A DNA stretch of 64,000 nt from an uncultured Aquimarina sp. (lineage in GTDB: Bacteria; Bacteroidota; Bacteroidia; Flavobacteriales; Flavobacteriaceae). The notes below the pieces were generated by a model. That model was not told the origin of the DNA, ran no database searches, and worked only from the letters and a program-made list of their open reading frames with translations. Shown in pieces: positions 8,495 through 15,928 of this stretch. Within the stretch, counting starts at the first letter, position 1; each line of letters begins with the position of its first letter. The position numbers and the translations under genes are program-made. The stretch is taken from the NCBI GenBank assembly GCA_947495425.1, contig CANLYR010000008.1:1-64000 (forward strand), written 5' to 3'.

Positions 8495-9004
8495 TTATTT
8501 ATTAATGTCTAATCGATTCAAAACATAATACTCAGGGTCTTGAATGGGTTCATAATATTCATGCATACTTTTACGCCCCTTGATTTTGATATAATCAATC
8601 TCATATCCATCGATAATCTTTTTGATTGTACATTCTAAAATAGCAGTACCATAGTGACTTATATTCTCAGCACTATATGCGAAATCAAGGGAAGCATTAA
8701 TTCGATAATACTTTGGTGGTACAAAATCAATTTCATTTACTTCTTCTTCGAAATGACCAGCTATTATTTCGATAATTCTAAAGTCAGTAATCGTATCAAA
8801 CTTTAATTTTTGACAATGCTTGGGAAACCGATCACACTTTTGATAAAAGACTTGTCGAAATGATTTGATTGAATTAAAACGAACAGGGAAGTTAGCTTCT
8901 ACAGCCGTATATAATTTTGATTTGATTTCTTGATGCTTTAATTCCTGACCTAATGTGATAAAGCTTATACAAAGCATTAATAATGTTATTATGGTAGTTT
9001 TCAT
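8495..9004 (-). CDS. Small secreted protein of unknown function, paralogue B
   Basis: This 169-aa protein has a signal peptide (about residues 1-19, ending LGQ). No known domain is recognised. Segments IKSKLYTAVEAN, FRIIEI, GYEIDYIKIKG and YYVLNRL correspond in order to similar segments of the downstream protein (7997-8479), suggesting a duplicated gene pair. Its cysteines CDRFPKHC are not shared with the partner. It probably starts the cargo operon, being followed 15 bases later by its paralogue and then by the phosphoesterase. Confidence 0.6.
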   Translation of the reverse strand: MKTTIITLLMLCISFITLGQELKHQEIKSKLYTAVEANFPVRFNSIKSFRQVFYQKCDRFPKHCQKLKFDTITDFRIIEIIAGHFEEEVNEIDFVPPKYYRINASLDFAYSAENISHYGTAILECTIKKIIDGYEIDYIKIKGRKSMHEYYEPIQDPEYYVLNRLDINK

Positions 9005-9179
9005 ATTGTGGTATTTTGATTTTAAAAACGATTTTATTCTATATGGTGTTTTAGTTTTTCAGACCAACTTAGCGCAGTGAAGCAAGCAAAGATTTATGGT
9101 AAGTGCCTGTATAGGCCTTAACGGGAATTTTGTGAAGCTGAACAAGATAAGCTGGTTTAAAAAGAATTAACTCTAGCTA

Positions 9180-10250
9180 TCAGTCATAAAATTCAACATT
9201 AGCGGTAGTCTCGTATTTAGCTCCATTTGAATCTTTAAAAAAGAGAGTAATAGTACCTGTTCTTGCTGATCCTACACCTAGCTCTATTAGCTTACATCCA
9301 AGTAAATTGTTTGCCTCAGTAGTTAGGTCAACTTCAAAGCCTGGAGTGGTATTTATTTCTTCACCAAAATTATATATCGTCATATACAAATCACCTAATT
9401 CTATAGATGTGAAGTACATTGAATAGTTGATTTCTTGCTCTAAATTATCTGGTGGTAAGATTAGCATTCTAAATTCAATTCCATAACGGTAATTTCCTTT
9501 AAGAGGGGTTGGGGTTATAGTTACTTCAAAGTCCGTTTGTAAAGATGTATATTCAACCTTTTGAGACTTTATAATACCGTTGGAGGATTCTATAATAAAT
9601 TCTACTTCTTTATTTTCAACTTCTAGTGACTTAAATCTTCCTTGAATAACTTCTCCTTCTATTTCAAAAAAATCATTTTGTCTAAAACTCTCTTCATTGT
9701 CTAATAATATCAACTCACCATCAATATTTTTGAAATAAGCTTTGTATGTTGCTCCTTCTTCATTTTTTGTTGTATCTAAGCGAAGAATAAAATCCGTGTA
9801 TTCATTAACATAATTCTCATTTTTCTCAAAAGTAATAGTGAAATCAAAGTCTTCTTTTACAATTTGATAAGCTAGTTTATGTTCTTTTCGTAATCCTTTA
9901 TCGTTTTCCAAAAAGGTCTTAACTTGATGTTGTCCTTCTGTTTTAGCAACATACTTTGGAATAATCTCAAGATCGGTGAATTCATACTGTTGCCCTGGCG
10001 AAAGAATACTATTTTCTAGTTTATAGAAGCCTTCTCCTTCTTGTATTTCATATTCGAAGGTATAGGTAGTACCTTCTACAATATGATTAGGAACAATATC
10101 GATAAAAGTGAGTATTTCGGTGTTGATTTTGTTAATAGATAGGTATTGACTTTTGATTTGAAAATCAAATGAATCTTTTACGTTTACTTCGACTGGTTCA
10201 CAGCTTATTATAAATGATAATGCGAACAAAATTAAGATTGATTTTTTCAT
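9180..10250 (-). CDS. TraQ-like conjugation lipoprotein with three repeated domains
   Basis: This 356-aa protein starts with a lipoprotein signal (IISC, C17). It contains three beta-rich units of about 100 residues (about 27-132, 134-236 and 240-355). Each opens with a DF-x-F/V-x-I strand and has the Y-x-F/Y strand and late KDSNG/ENDKG turn seen in TraQ proteins of Bacteroides conjugative transposons, which normally have one such unit. This assignment is by pattern and by position after a TraO-like gene. The start overlaps the traO-like stop by four bases (ATGA). It is the last gene of the mobilization operon. It should lie on the periplasmic face of the outer membrane. Confidence 0.6.
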   Translation of the reverse strand: MKKSILILFALSFIISCEPVEVNVKDSFDFQIKSQYLSINKINTEILTFIDIVPNHIVEGTTYTFEYEIQEGEGFYKLENSILSPGQQYEFTDLEIIPKYVAKTEGQHQVKTFLENDKGLRKEHKLAYQIVKEDFDFTITFEKNENYVNEYTDFILRLDTTKNEEGATYKAYFKNIDGELILLDNEESFRQNDFFEIEGEVIQGRFKSLEVENKEVEFIIESSNGIIKSQKVEYTSLQTDFEVTITPTPLKGNYRYGIEFRMLILPPDNLEQEINYSMYFTSIELGDLYMTIYNFGEEINTTPGFEVDLTTEANNLLGCKLIELGVGSARTGTITLFFKDSNGAKYETTANVEFYD

Positions 10251-10924
10251 TGTGCTTGATTTTTAAGAATTGAATATTTTAGACCTAGACCCACAAAGAA
10301 TTTTGTTTTGCCTATGTCACTATTAGCATGGTAGTATATATTGGTTTTAGTGTTTAAGGATAATCTTTCGGAGATATGAATATCTGCATCGAGACCTCCA
10401 AATCCACCATAAATGACTTTGCTTTCATCTGTTATCATAGCTCCATTTGACAATTGAAGCTCACCTTTATTAATATCTTCATAACCTATTATGCCTCCTG
10501 CACCCATTGCAATTACGAATTGTTTGTTAGCTGCACTTAGTATTGGCAGTTTCACAAAATATCCTGCATTTAGAGTGTATTGATCTATAGAAATATTGTA
10601 GTCGGATTCTTTCTCTTTTAGAAATGATGCTAAAAAGCTCAGTTCTAAAAAGTTGTTTTTTCTTTTTTCAGCATTGCTATTATAATAACTGTAGCTCCCT
10701 AAAATTGAAAATCCGTTCTCTGAATATCCTCCCAGAATAGAAAATGCTTGCTTTTTTAGTCCTACTTCGAGAATGCTTTCTTTTAAATCGTATAGACCGG
10801 TAAGCAATTTCTCATTTTCTTCTTTTAGGGTTTCAAGCAATGCTACTGTTTGATCTTCCGATTTTTGTGCGAATAGATTAAGGCTACTCAATAGAAGTAA
10901 TCCCCATAAAATTGTGTTTTTCAT
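10247..10924 (-). CDS. TraO-like conjugal transfer outer-membrane protein
   Basis: This 225-aa protein has a signal peptide ending FAQ (about residue 20), a short coiled-coil-like segment (about 24-55, Leu/Glu-rich), and then a small beta-barrel domain. The barrel part has the run GYF, a hydrophobic strand ending in GAGGIIGYED, and later YGGFGGLDAD, matching the TraO family of CTnDOT-type elements. TraO is needed for mating-pair formation in those systems. Here it stands without traA-N and lies between the coupling-protein gene and a TraQ-like gene. The coiled-coil N-terminus may be an addition relative to the usual family. Confidence 0.7.
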   Translation of the reverse strand: MKNTILWGLLLLSSLNLFAQKSEDQTVALLETLKEENEKLLTGLYDLKESILEVGLKKQAFSILGGYSENGFSILGSYSYYNSNAEKRKNNFLELSFLASFLKEKESDYNISIDQYTLNAGYFVKLPILSAANKQFVIAMGAGGIIGYEDINKGELQLSNGAMITDESKVIYGGFGGLDADIHISERLSLNTKTNIYYHANSDIGKTKFFVGLGLKYSILKNQAQ

Positions 10925-10957
10925 ATGTGTGATTTTTATTGATTTGTGTATTTGTTT

Positions 10958-12775
10958 TCAGAGATCTATTAATCCAGATTGTACTTTTTCATCAGATAGA
11001 ATACTTTTTGCTTCTTGAATGATTTTGGAGTAATTGAAATCAAGCAAGTATTGATCTGCAGCTCTTGTTTTAATGACATCTTTATGAACTTCTGTTTTGT
11101 CATAGCTAAATTGATGTTTGATAAATTCACGCGGCTTACCTTCGGCTATAAGTCCATAGAATTGCCCTGGTTCCGCTTTGAGTATTTCGCTGATTTTTAC
11201 CCGATCTCTTTCCTGGATACTTTGACTTTTCCCTCTTCCATCATTTGTATTGAAGTGTACCATGGTGCCAGAAGATCCTGTATTCCTATTTTTAGCCCAA
11301 TACACTTTATCTTCTTTGCTAAACAAGCTTTTAATCATTTCTGCAGTTTTAGCATTAGAAGTTCTTCCATAGAATTGATTTCCTAAGTTGGATAGTAATA
11401 CTTGTGCTTTATCCTGTCCGTATTTTTCTACAGTTTGACTAAAATCCTGTACTCCAAATACAGTTGATATTTTATTGCTTCGCCCTGTGGCAGGTAATTG
11501 TTCTATGTTTGGTAAATATAATGTGGGAGCTTCGTCAAGAATTAATGCACTTGGATGCTTATCAGGTTGATTCATCAGCCTTGTACATACAGATATGATT
11601 AATGAAATGGCAGGAGCATACGTACTAGGTAATGTACTATCATTTCCAATACATAAAAACTTAGGTTCACTCGGGTCGTTTAAATCTAGTGTCAAGTCAT
11701 CACCAGTAAGCAACCAAAAAATATCTGGTGTATTTAATCTAGATAAAGCTGTCTGCAAAGTAGATATAACCCCTGCAACTTGCTTTTCAGCACCTCTTTG
11801 CATAGCCTGTCTTAGACTTACTACCATTCCTGCAGTTTCTGGATCAGAGCTTACCTTGTCAAGTAATGTCTTAGTGTCTGTTTCTAGGATTAATGCTATA
11901 ATATGTGGCAGACTACAGTATTCCTGATGGTTTTTTTTGATATACCAAATGATACCTGTTAGAATAGACTGCGCATCTCGATCCCAAAACTTACGCTCTT
12001 TGATAGTCTCAGGCAATAGATTATTTATGATTACTTCGGCATACTCAAAGGCATAAGCCGATTTCATTAAGTATGCAGGGTGTAAAGGATTTACCCGATT
12101 ACTTTTTAATGGGTTTTTGAAATCAATAAAATAAGCTTCAGTAGAACTCTGGAAATGGTTAATGTAGTAGTATAGATATTTTGTAAGTTCTCCACTCTTG
12201 AAATCATATAGTATTCCAGAATATGATTGTTCTACAAATTTTCTGATGATGGGTTTGAAAATACTTTCAGATTTACCAGATCCTGCACCACCTTGAATAT
12301 ATATACCTCTTGCAGGATTGTCTAAATAAACTTTGTTTGGCTTTGCATCAAATACTATTCTCGAAGGGTTTGCAATAGATTTTTCAGACTTCTTTTTACT
12401 TGTTGTCTTTCTTTTAAAAGCAAAAATTAATACGGATAGAAGAATCAAAAATGCATTTACAGCTAAATATATTTGGTGCCCTGACTCTGCATTTTCGATT
12501 TTTTCTAAACCGAGTAGCATAGTCCAAGCTTGACCTTCAATAATTAGAAAAACACTAGTGATGAGTAAAGATTTAAAGAATCTCTTGGCTAGCTTTGTAA
12601 TAGGAATAAATATTAATATCGGATGTATCATAAATGATGCCTGATAAAGAATTGACAATTCCGATTCTTCAGACATTATCATACGGGTAATTCCTAAACC
12701 TATCCAAGCAATGGGCACCATGATGATGGATAGATAAATTACATATTTGGCTAGTTTTAATACGATTGAAATCAT
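10958..12775 (-). CDS. Type IV coupling protein (VirD4/TraG-like)
   Basis: This is a 605-aa protein with membrane helices in the first about 120 residues, followed by a cytosolic ATPase. Walker A is GGAGSGKS at 162-169, and Walker B is LILDE at 411-415 followed by the TraM-recognition-type segment. Coupling proteins bring the relaxase-DNA complex to the secretion channel. In Bacteroides elements the equivalent is often called MobC. The gene overlaps the relaxase gene by four bases, and the pair forms the core mobilization unit. The length is typical. The C-terminus has no unusual extension. Confidence 0.9.
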   Translation of the reverse strand: MISIVLKLAKYVIYLSIIMVPIAWIGLGITRMIMSEESELSILYQASFMIHPILIFIPITKLAKRFFKSLLITSVFLIIEGQAWTMLLGLEKIENAESGHQIYLAVNAFLILLSVLIFAFKRKTTSKKKSEKSIANPSRIVFDAKPNKVYLDNPARGIYIQGGAGSGKSESIFKPIIRKFVEQSYSGILYDFKSGELTKYLYYYINHFQSSTEAYFIDFKNPLKSNRVNPLHPAYLMKSAYAFEYAEVIINNLLPETIKERKFWDRDAQSILTGIIWYIKKNHQEYCSLPHIIALILETDTKTLLDKVSSDPETAGMVVSLRQAMQRGAEKQVAGVISTLQTALSRLNTPDIFWLLTGDDLTLDLNDPSEPKFLCIGNDSTLPSTYAPAISLIISVCTRLMNQPDKHPSALILDEAPTLYLPNIEQLPATGRSNKISTVFGVQDFSQTVEKYGQDKAQVLLSNLGNQFYGRTSNAKTAEMIKSLFSKEDKVYWAKNRNTGSSGTMVHFNTNDGRGKSQSIQERDRVKISEILKAEPGQFYGLIAEGKPREFIKHQFSYDKTEVHKDVIKTRAADQYLLDFNYSKIIQEAKSILSDEKVQSGLIDL

Positions 12776-13662
12776 AATTCTAGGGATTTAGTGTTAGACA
12801 TTTCTTGTGCTTTCTCTTTTTCGATTCTGTTTTGAATCTTATACTTTTCTTCGGGAGATCCGTTTTTGAGAGTATTTTGAACTTCAAATTTTTCTACTTC
12901 CTTTCTCTGGTATTGAAATTTTTGATCAAAGGTTTTCTCGTTTTTGTTGATCCATTCTTTGCGATCAAAACCAACCGTGTAGTTATTTTTACCAATAGTG
13001 CGTTTTGTGTTTTTTTCATTAGCTACTGGACTAAGCTTTAATCGTTGTGTTTTATCCTTTCTGCTCACGATAATGTGTATATGAGATTGCAGTCCTGGTT
13101 TGTTTTCTCCCGACTTTGCATTACCATTTAAAACCTCGGGATCTGTACCTTTATATTTTCTTTGATGTTCTATTTTACCGAAGTAGACCAAATCGCCACC
13201 ATGTTTTAAGCCTTTCTCTTGTCGATTAAAATTCTCAGCATAATTATTCATAGCCGATCGACCATATTCTCTAAGGTTTTGATTGTATTTATCAAATTCG
13301 CTTTTACTCATTTCTGATACATTTTGTATTTCTCGACCATTCGTTGCTTTTTGTGTAAGATGATTTAATTCCTCTTTGCTAAAGTTGATTGTTGGGGCAT
13401 AGAATTTTGCATCATTTTGTCCTAATTTCCTTTTGTTTTGGTCAATAGTATCTCGCACATCGATTCTAGAATGATGATCATTCTCATGAGAAAAAAAACC
13501 TTGTTTTCTGTCGAGGTGTTCCTGTCCTTTTTCCTTATCCTTTTCATTCAAAGCAAGCTTATCTAGTTCTTGATTTTCTTTATCTAGATACTCTACAAGA
13601 TTTGCACTACTTCCAGTATTATTTCCTCCTGCACTACTATGTGGTTTACTAATTGGCATCAT
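12772..13662 (-). CDS. Relaxase (MobB/DUF5712-like)
   Basis: This 296-aa, strongly charged protein has a core motif SHIHIIVSR around H194 and H196, which fits the histidine pair of HUH-type relaxases that hold the metal at oriT. Upstream Tyr residues (Y133, Y141 in the NNYAENFNR context) are candidates for the nicking tyrosine. The overall pattern resembles the DUF5712 relaxases of Bacteroidota elements. Two adjacent ATG codons (ATGATG) overlap the stop of the BfmA-like gene, and the stop overlaps the coupling protein start, so the three are translationally coupled. The relaxase would nick the candidate oriT at 14243-14281. Confidence 0.8.
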   Translation of the reverse strand: MMPISKPHSSAGGNNTGSSANLVEYLDKENQELDKLALNEKDKEKGQEHLDRKQGFFSHENDHHSRIDVRDTIDQNKRKLGQNDAKFYAPTINFSKEELNHLTQKATNGREIQNVSEMSKSEFDKYNQNLREYGRSAMNNYAENFNRQEKGLKHGGDLVYFGKIEHQRKYKGTDPEVLNGNAKSGENKPGLQSHIHIIVSRKDKTQRLKLSPVANEKNTKRTIGKNNYTVGFDRKEWINKNEKTFDQKFQYQRKEVEKFEVQNTLKNGSPEEKYKIQNRIEKEKAQEMSNTKSLEL

Positions 13663-14123
13663 TTAAAAATGTCTTTGATTTGGCTTGTTAATCCTGATCT
13701 GTTTTTGGGATCTAAATTTTGAGCAATAGTCAGAATAGAGTTTTGTTGTTTAATCAATTCCTGTTGCACAAGTTGTGTTCTGTCTTTATCTGCACCATTC
13801 ATTTTATCTAATAATTCTTTGAGTGATTGAGTCAGGCTTTCTATTTTCGCTTGCTGCTCTTTTGAATACGAGTAGACTTCATTTCGCATTGGCTTTAGAA
13901 TGTCTCTTTCTTGTACTTTCAGGAAAGAAACTATCCTTTTGTCTAATGCTTTTACCATCACAGAAGGGTTTTTGTTTGAAGCATCTTTTGGATCAATTCC
14001 AGTCTTTTTGAAATACAATATCATATGCTCTACAAGAGCACCTAATGGTAGATTTAAAGTCTGAGAAAGTAACTTTAAGTCGTTATGATATTTTTGATTT
14101 ATTAGGATACTTTTCTTGTTCAT
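13659..14123 (-). CDS. BfmA/BtgA-like mobilization accessory protein
   Basis: This is a 154-aa protein with an N-terminal ribbon-helix-helix-like DNA-binding segment (about 1-50, with YFKKTGIDPKD), then a long helical region likely to form a coiled coil (about 75-135). The sequence pattern resembles the BfmA/BtgA mobilization proteins of Bacteroides plasmids and transposons, which bind near oriT and assist the relaxase. It is the first gene of the mobilization operon, directly downstream of the candidate oriT, and overlaps the relaxase gene by four bases. Confidence 0.75.
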   Translation of the reverse strand: MNKKSILINQKYHNDLKLLSQTLNLPLGALVEHMILYFKKTGIDPKDASNKNPSVMVKALDKRIVSFLKVQERDILKPMRNEVYSYSKEQQAKIESLTQSLKELLDKMNGADKDRTQLVQQELIKQQNSILTIAQNLDPKNRSGLTSQIKDIFK

Positions 14124-14164
14124 TTTATAATTATTGTATTTGTAAATCAGTGATTTATATGTTG

Positions 14165-14194
14165 GATTATAATTTTGTTATAACTCGTTATAAT
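14165..14194. promoter_or_regulatory. Helically phased TTATAA boxes upstream of mobilization operon
   Basis: TTATAA occurs at 14167-14172, 14178-14183 and 14188-14193, spaced 11 and 10 bases apart, that is about one helical turn. The middle copy lies in the palindrome GTTATAAC. The array sits between the candidate oriT hairpin and the BfmA-like gene, where a relaxosome or regulator site is expected. Confidence 0.45.
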
Positions 14195-14242
14195 CTTTGA
14201 TTCTTTGTTAAAGCAGGTTTTACCTGTGTTTAGCCCCGCAGG

Positions 14243-14281
14243 GCAAGTCGGATAGGGGGTGTAAGCCCCTGTCCGACTTGC
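14243..14281. other. Candidate oriT hairpin
   Basis: GCAAGTCGGATAGGGG (14243-14258) pairs with CCCCTGTCCGACTTGC (14266-14281), with only one T-G wobble, around a 7-base loop. This is the most stable inverted repeat in the element and is GC-rich against an AT-rich background. It lies between the replication-type genes and the mobilization operon and lacks a T run on either strand, so oriT is preferred over a terminator. A shorter GCCC-CGCA-GGGC hairpin abuts it at 14232-14243. Confidence 0.5.
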
Positions 14282-14296
14282 TTCCTTACAGTAACA

Positions 14297-15049
14297 TTAA
14301 AACCTTCTGGTTTTACCACCTAGTTCAATGAAATTGAACATTTCAAAAATCCTATCATAAACTTGTTTCCCGTAGATTTTTCTTAATGATTGGATGGATA
14401 AGTTGGTAGTTACAAAAGTCTTTGTTCCTTTCTCCTTAAAATTGTTGTAACGTATCTGTAGAAGTCGTTCAAATAAGTGCTCTTTTACACCCCAAGCTTG
14501 CACCATTTTTTCAGTACCTAAATCGTCAAAATGCACCATTCCTCTGCTATATTTTTCGACAACAGATTCTCCTTCTAAATTGAATTCAGTAATTACTTGA
14601 TGAACAGAAACATTTGAAAACCAAAATTGTATGAGGTTATAATGTTTGCTTATGTTTCTTACAATATCAAACACAGAACTTTTACCAGTACCACATGGAC
14701 CATAAATAAATAATCCTTTCCGTAACTCTCCGTCAGTTCGTTTTTCAAATTCTTCATCATTTGCAAAGTATCTGCATATCAAATCAAGAAATTCTTTATT
14801 ATGCTCGTCCACTATAAATTTCCTGTTTAGCTTTCTGAAATAAGTCTTGCCGTGTTTCCAAAAGAGCGTCTTAAACTGTTCTGTTGGTATGTGATGATAT
14901 TTTATTGGTTCTGGTTGAGATAGAATACGATCAAAATATTCCTTGATTGGTGTGTAATCTTTTTTTTCTTGCGCAACTCTTTTTTTTCTTTCTTCATCCG
15001 TTTCCAATCCCATTTCTATTTTTATGCGTTGTCCTAATGAATTTTTCAT
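14297..15049 (-). CDS. DnaC/IstB-like AAA+ ATPase
   Basis: This is a 250-aa protein. After a charged N-terminal region comes an AAA+ core with Walker A GPCGTGKS (117-124), Walker B VHFDDLG (172-178), the sensor segment TKTFVTTNLS, and a terminal arginine-containing region DRIFEMF. This is the helicase-loader type (DnaC-like), also related to IstB. The upstream overlapping gene encodes a winged-helix protein of the replication-initiator kind and no transposase is nearby, so a role in replicating the excised circle is more likely than transposition. It overlaps the preceding gene by four bases. Confidence 0.8.
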   Translation of the reverse strand: MKNSLGQRIKIEMGLETDEERKKRVAQEKKDYTPIKEYFDRILSQPEPIKYHHIPTEQFKTLFWKHGKTYFRKLNRKFIVDEHNKEFLDLICRYFANDEEFEKRTDGELRKGLFIYGPCGTGKSSVFDIVRNISKHYNLIQFWFSNVSVHQVITEFNLEGESVVEKYSRGMVHFDDLGTEKMVQAWGVKEHLFERLLQIRYNNFKEKGTKTFVTTNLSIQSLRKIYGKQVYDRIFEMFNFIELGGKTRRF

Positions 15050-15471
15050 TGTTTTCGGGGATTTACATTTTTGATATTTTTAACCTTTTTCTTTAAATAA
15101 TTATTAGATTTATTATTTAAAACTTTATTATTATCTATCAAGATATCTTGTATAGGCCTATTCAAGTTTTCTTGTATAGGCTTCTCAAAAATTGTGATAT
15201 ACCTATTCAAGATTTCTTTAGTACCCCTATCTCTATACACAAACCGTTTTATATATCCGTATTTCTCTAATTGCTGAAGCCAGGTGTTTATTGATTGAGT
15301 AGATACTTTATATAATTCTTCAAAATATCTATTGCTTGCATAACAAAACCCTACTTGATTGGTTAAAGATGTTATCTCTGCATAAAGAATTTTCGCATTG
15401 GGAGTAAGCCGCTTATCATATCTAACAGGTGCAGGCAAAATAGAATAATATGAAGGTTCTATATTTTTCAT
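15046..15471 (-). CDS. Winged-helix protein, replication-module type
   Basis: This 141-aa protein has an N-terminal winged helix (about 20-95). Its segment LTPNAKILYAEI, followed by the turn and recognition helix STQSINTWLQQLEKYGYI, is typical of HTH_36 domains of phage and plasmid replisome organizers. The C-terminal 45 residues are Asn/Lys-rich and low in complexity. Together with the DnaC-like gene it forms a replication pair like that of many phages and mobile elements. It overlaps the next gene by four bases and the previous gene by one base. Confidence 0.7.
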   Translation of the reverse strand: MKNIEPSYYSILPAPVRYDKRLTPNAKILYAEITSLTNQVGFCYASNRYFEELYKVSTQSINTWLQQLEKYGYIKRFVYRDRGTKEILNRYITIFEKPIQENLNRPIQDILIDNNKVLNNKSNNYLKKKVKNIKNVNPRKQ

Positions 15472-15773
15472 TATTTTCGACTTGCCTTGACTAGATTAGT
15501 ATTTTTCCTTGCTTGTTCCAGAAGTTCTTTTTTGGAATAGAATACGGATCTACCGATCTGATAAAAGGGTATTAGTTTTTTCTTTTTCCACTTAATTAGA
15601 CATTGAACAGAAACACCCATTAGTTCTGCAGCTTCTTTTTGAGTTAAGCGATCTTCTTCTGGATTGGTAGAGGATTCATTGATAAGCTCGGTTCTTCTAA
15701 GACGATTAACTACTAATTCAATAGTGTGTTCTAAGTCCTTTTTTGTGAAACCGTATAATATTGGATTATTCAT
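15471..15773 (-). CDS. Excisionase-like helix-turn-helix protein
   Basis: This 100-aa protein carries a MerR/HTH_17-type DNA-binding domain (about 43-92). It has LTQKEAAELMGVSVQCLIKW, then a short wing with IGRSVFYSKKEL. Such small proteins in integrative elements of Bacteroidota serve as recombination directionality factors or as activators of excision and mobilization operons. It is the first gene of the unit that continues into the winged-helix and DnaC-like genes. A CACTGT-N9-ACAGTG inverted repeat lies only a few bases upstream of its start and may be its own operator. Confidence 0.75.
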   Translation of the reverse strand: MNNPILYGFTKKDLEHTIELVVNRLRRTELINESSTNPEEDRLTQKEAAELMGVSVQCLIKWKKKKLIPFYQIGRSVFYSKKELLEQARKNTNLVKASRK

Positions 15774-15778
15774 GTTAA

Positions 15779-15799
15779 CACTGTTTTAATTCGACAGTG
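15779..15799. promoter_or_regulatory. Possible operator before the excisionase-like gene
   Basis: CACTGT (15779-15784) and ACAGTG (15794-15799) form a perfect inverted repeat with 9 bases between the arms. It begins 6 bases upstream of the start codon of the HTH gene at 15773. A self-regulatory site is the simplest reading, but no experimental analogue is known to me. Confidence 0.35.
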
Positions 15800-15928
15800 C
15801 TAATCTATTTTAAGGTTACCTTTTAGAGAATTATAATTTTTAGAAAAAGCCGATCGGGAAAGTTCCTAAATTATTGTTATTCAGGTGTTTGAAAGTTGTT
15901 AAAAAAATGGATTTAAGTTGAAATAAAC

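Noticed and set aside
9060-9120. Structured RNA or terminator in the gap downstream of the TraQ-like gene
   Set aside because: A small imperfect hairpin (GCCT-GTAT-AGGC) can be drawn, but it is weak, lacks a T run, and could be chance.
14243-14281. Simple intrinsic terminator after the DnaC-like gene
   Set aside because: Neither side of the stem is followed by a T run, and the stem is longer and more GC-rich than the terminators seen here. An oriT role is preferred but not proven.
14297-15049. IstB of an IS21-type insertion sequence
   Set aside because: No IstA transposase or terminal inverted repeats are present. The neighbouring winged-helix gene favours a replication role.
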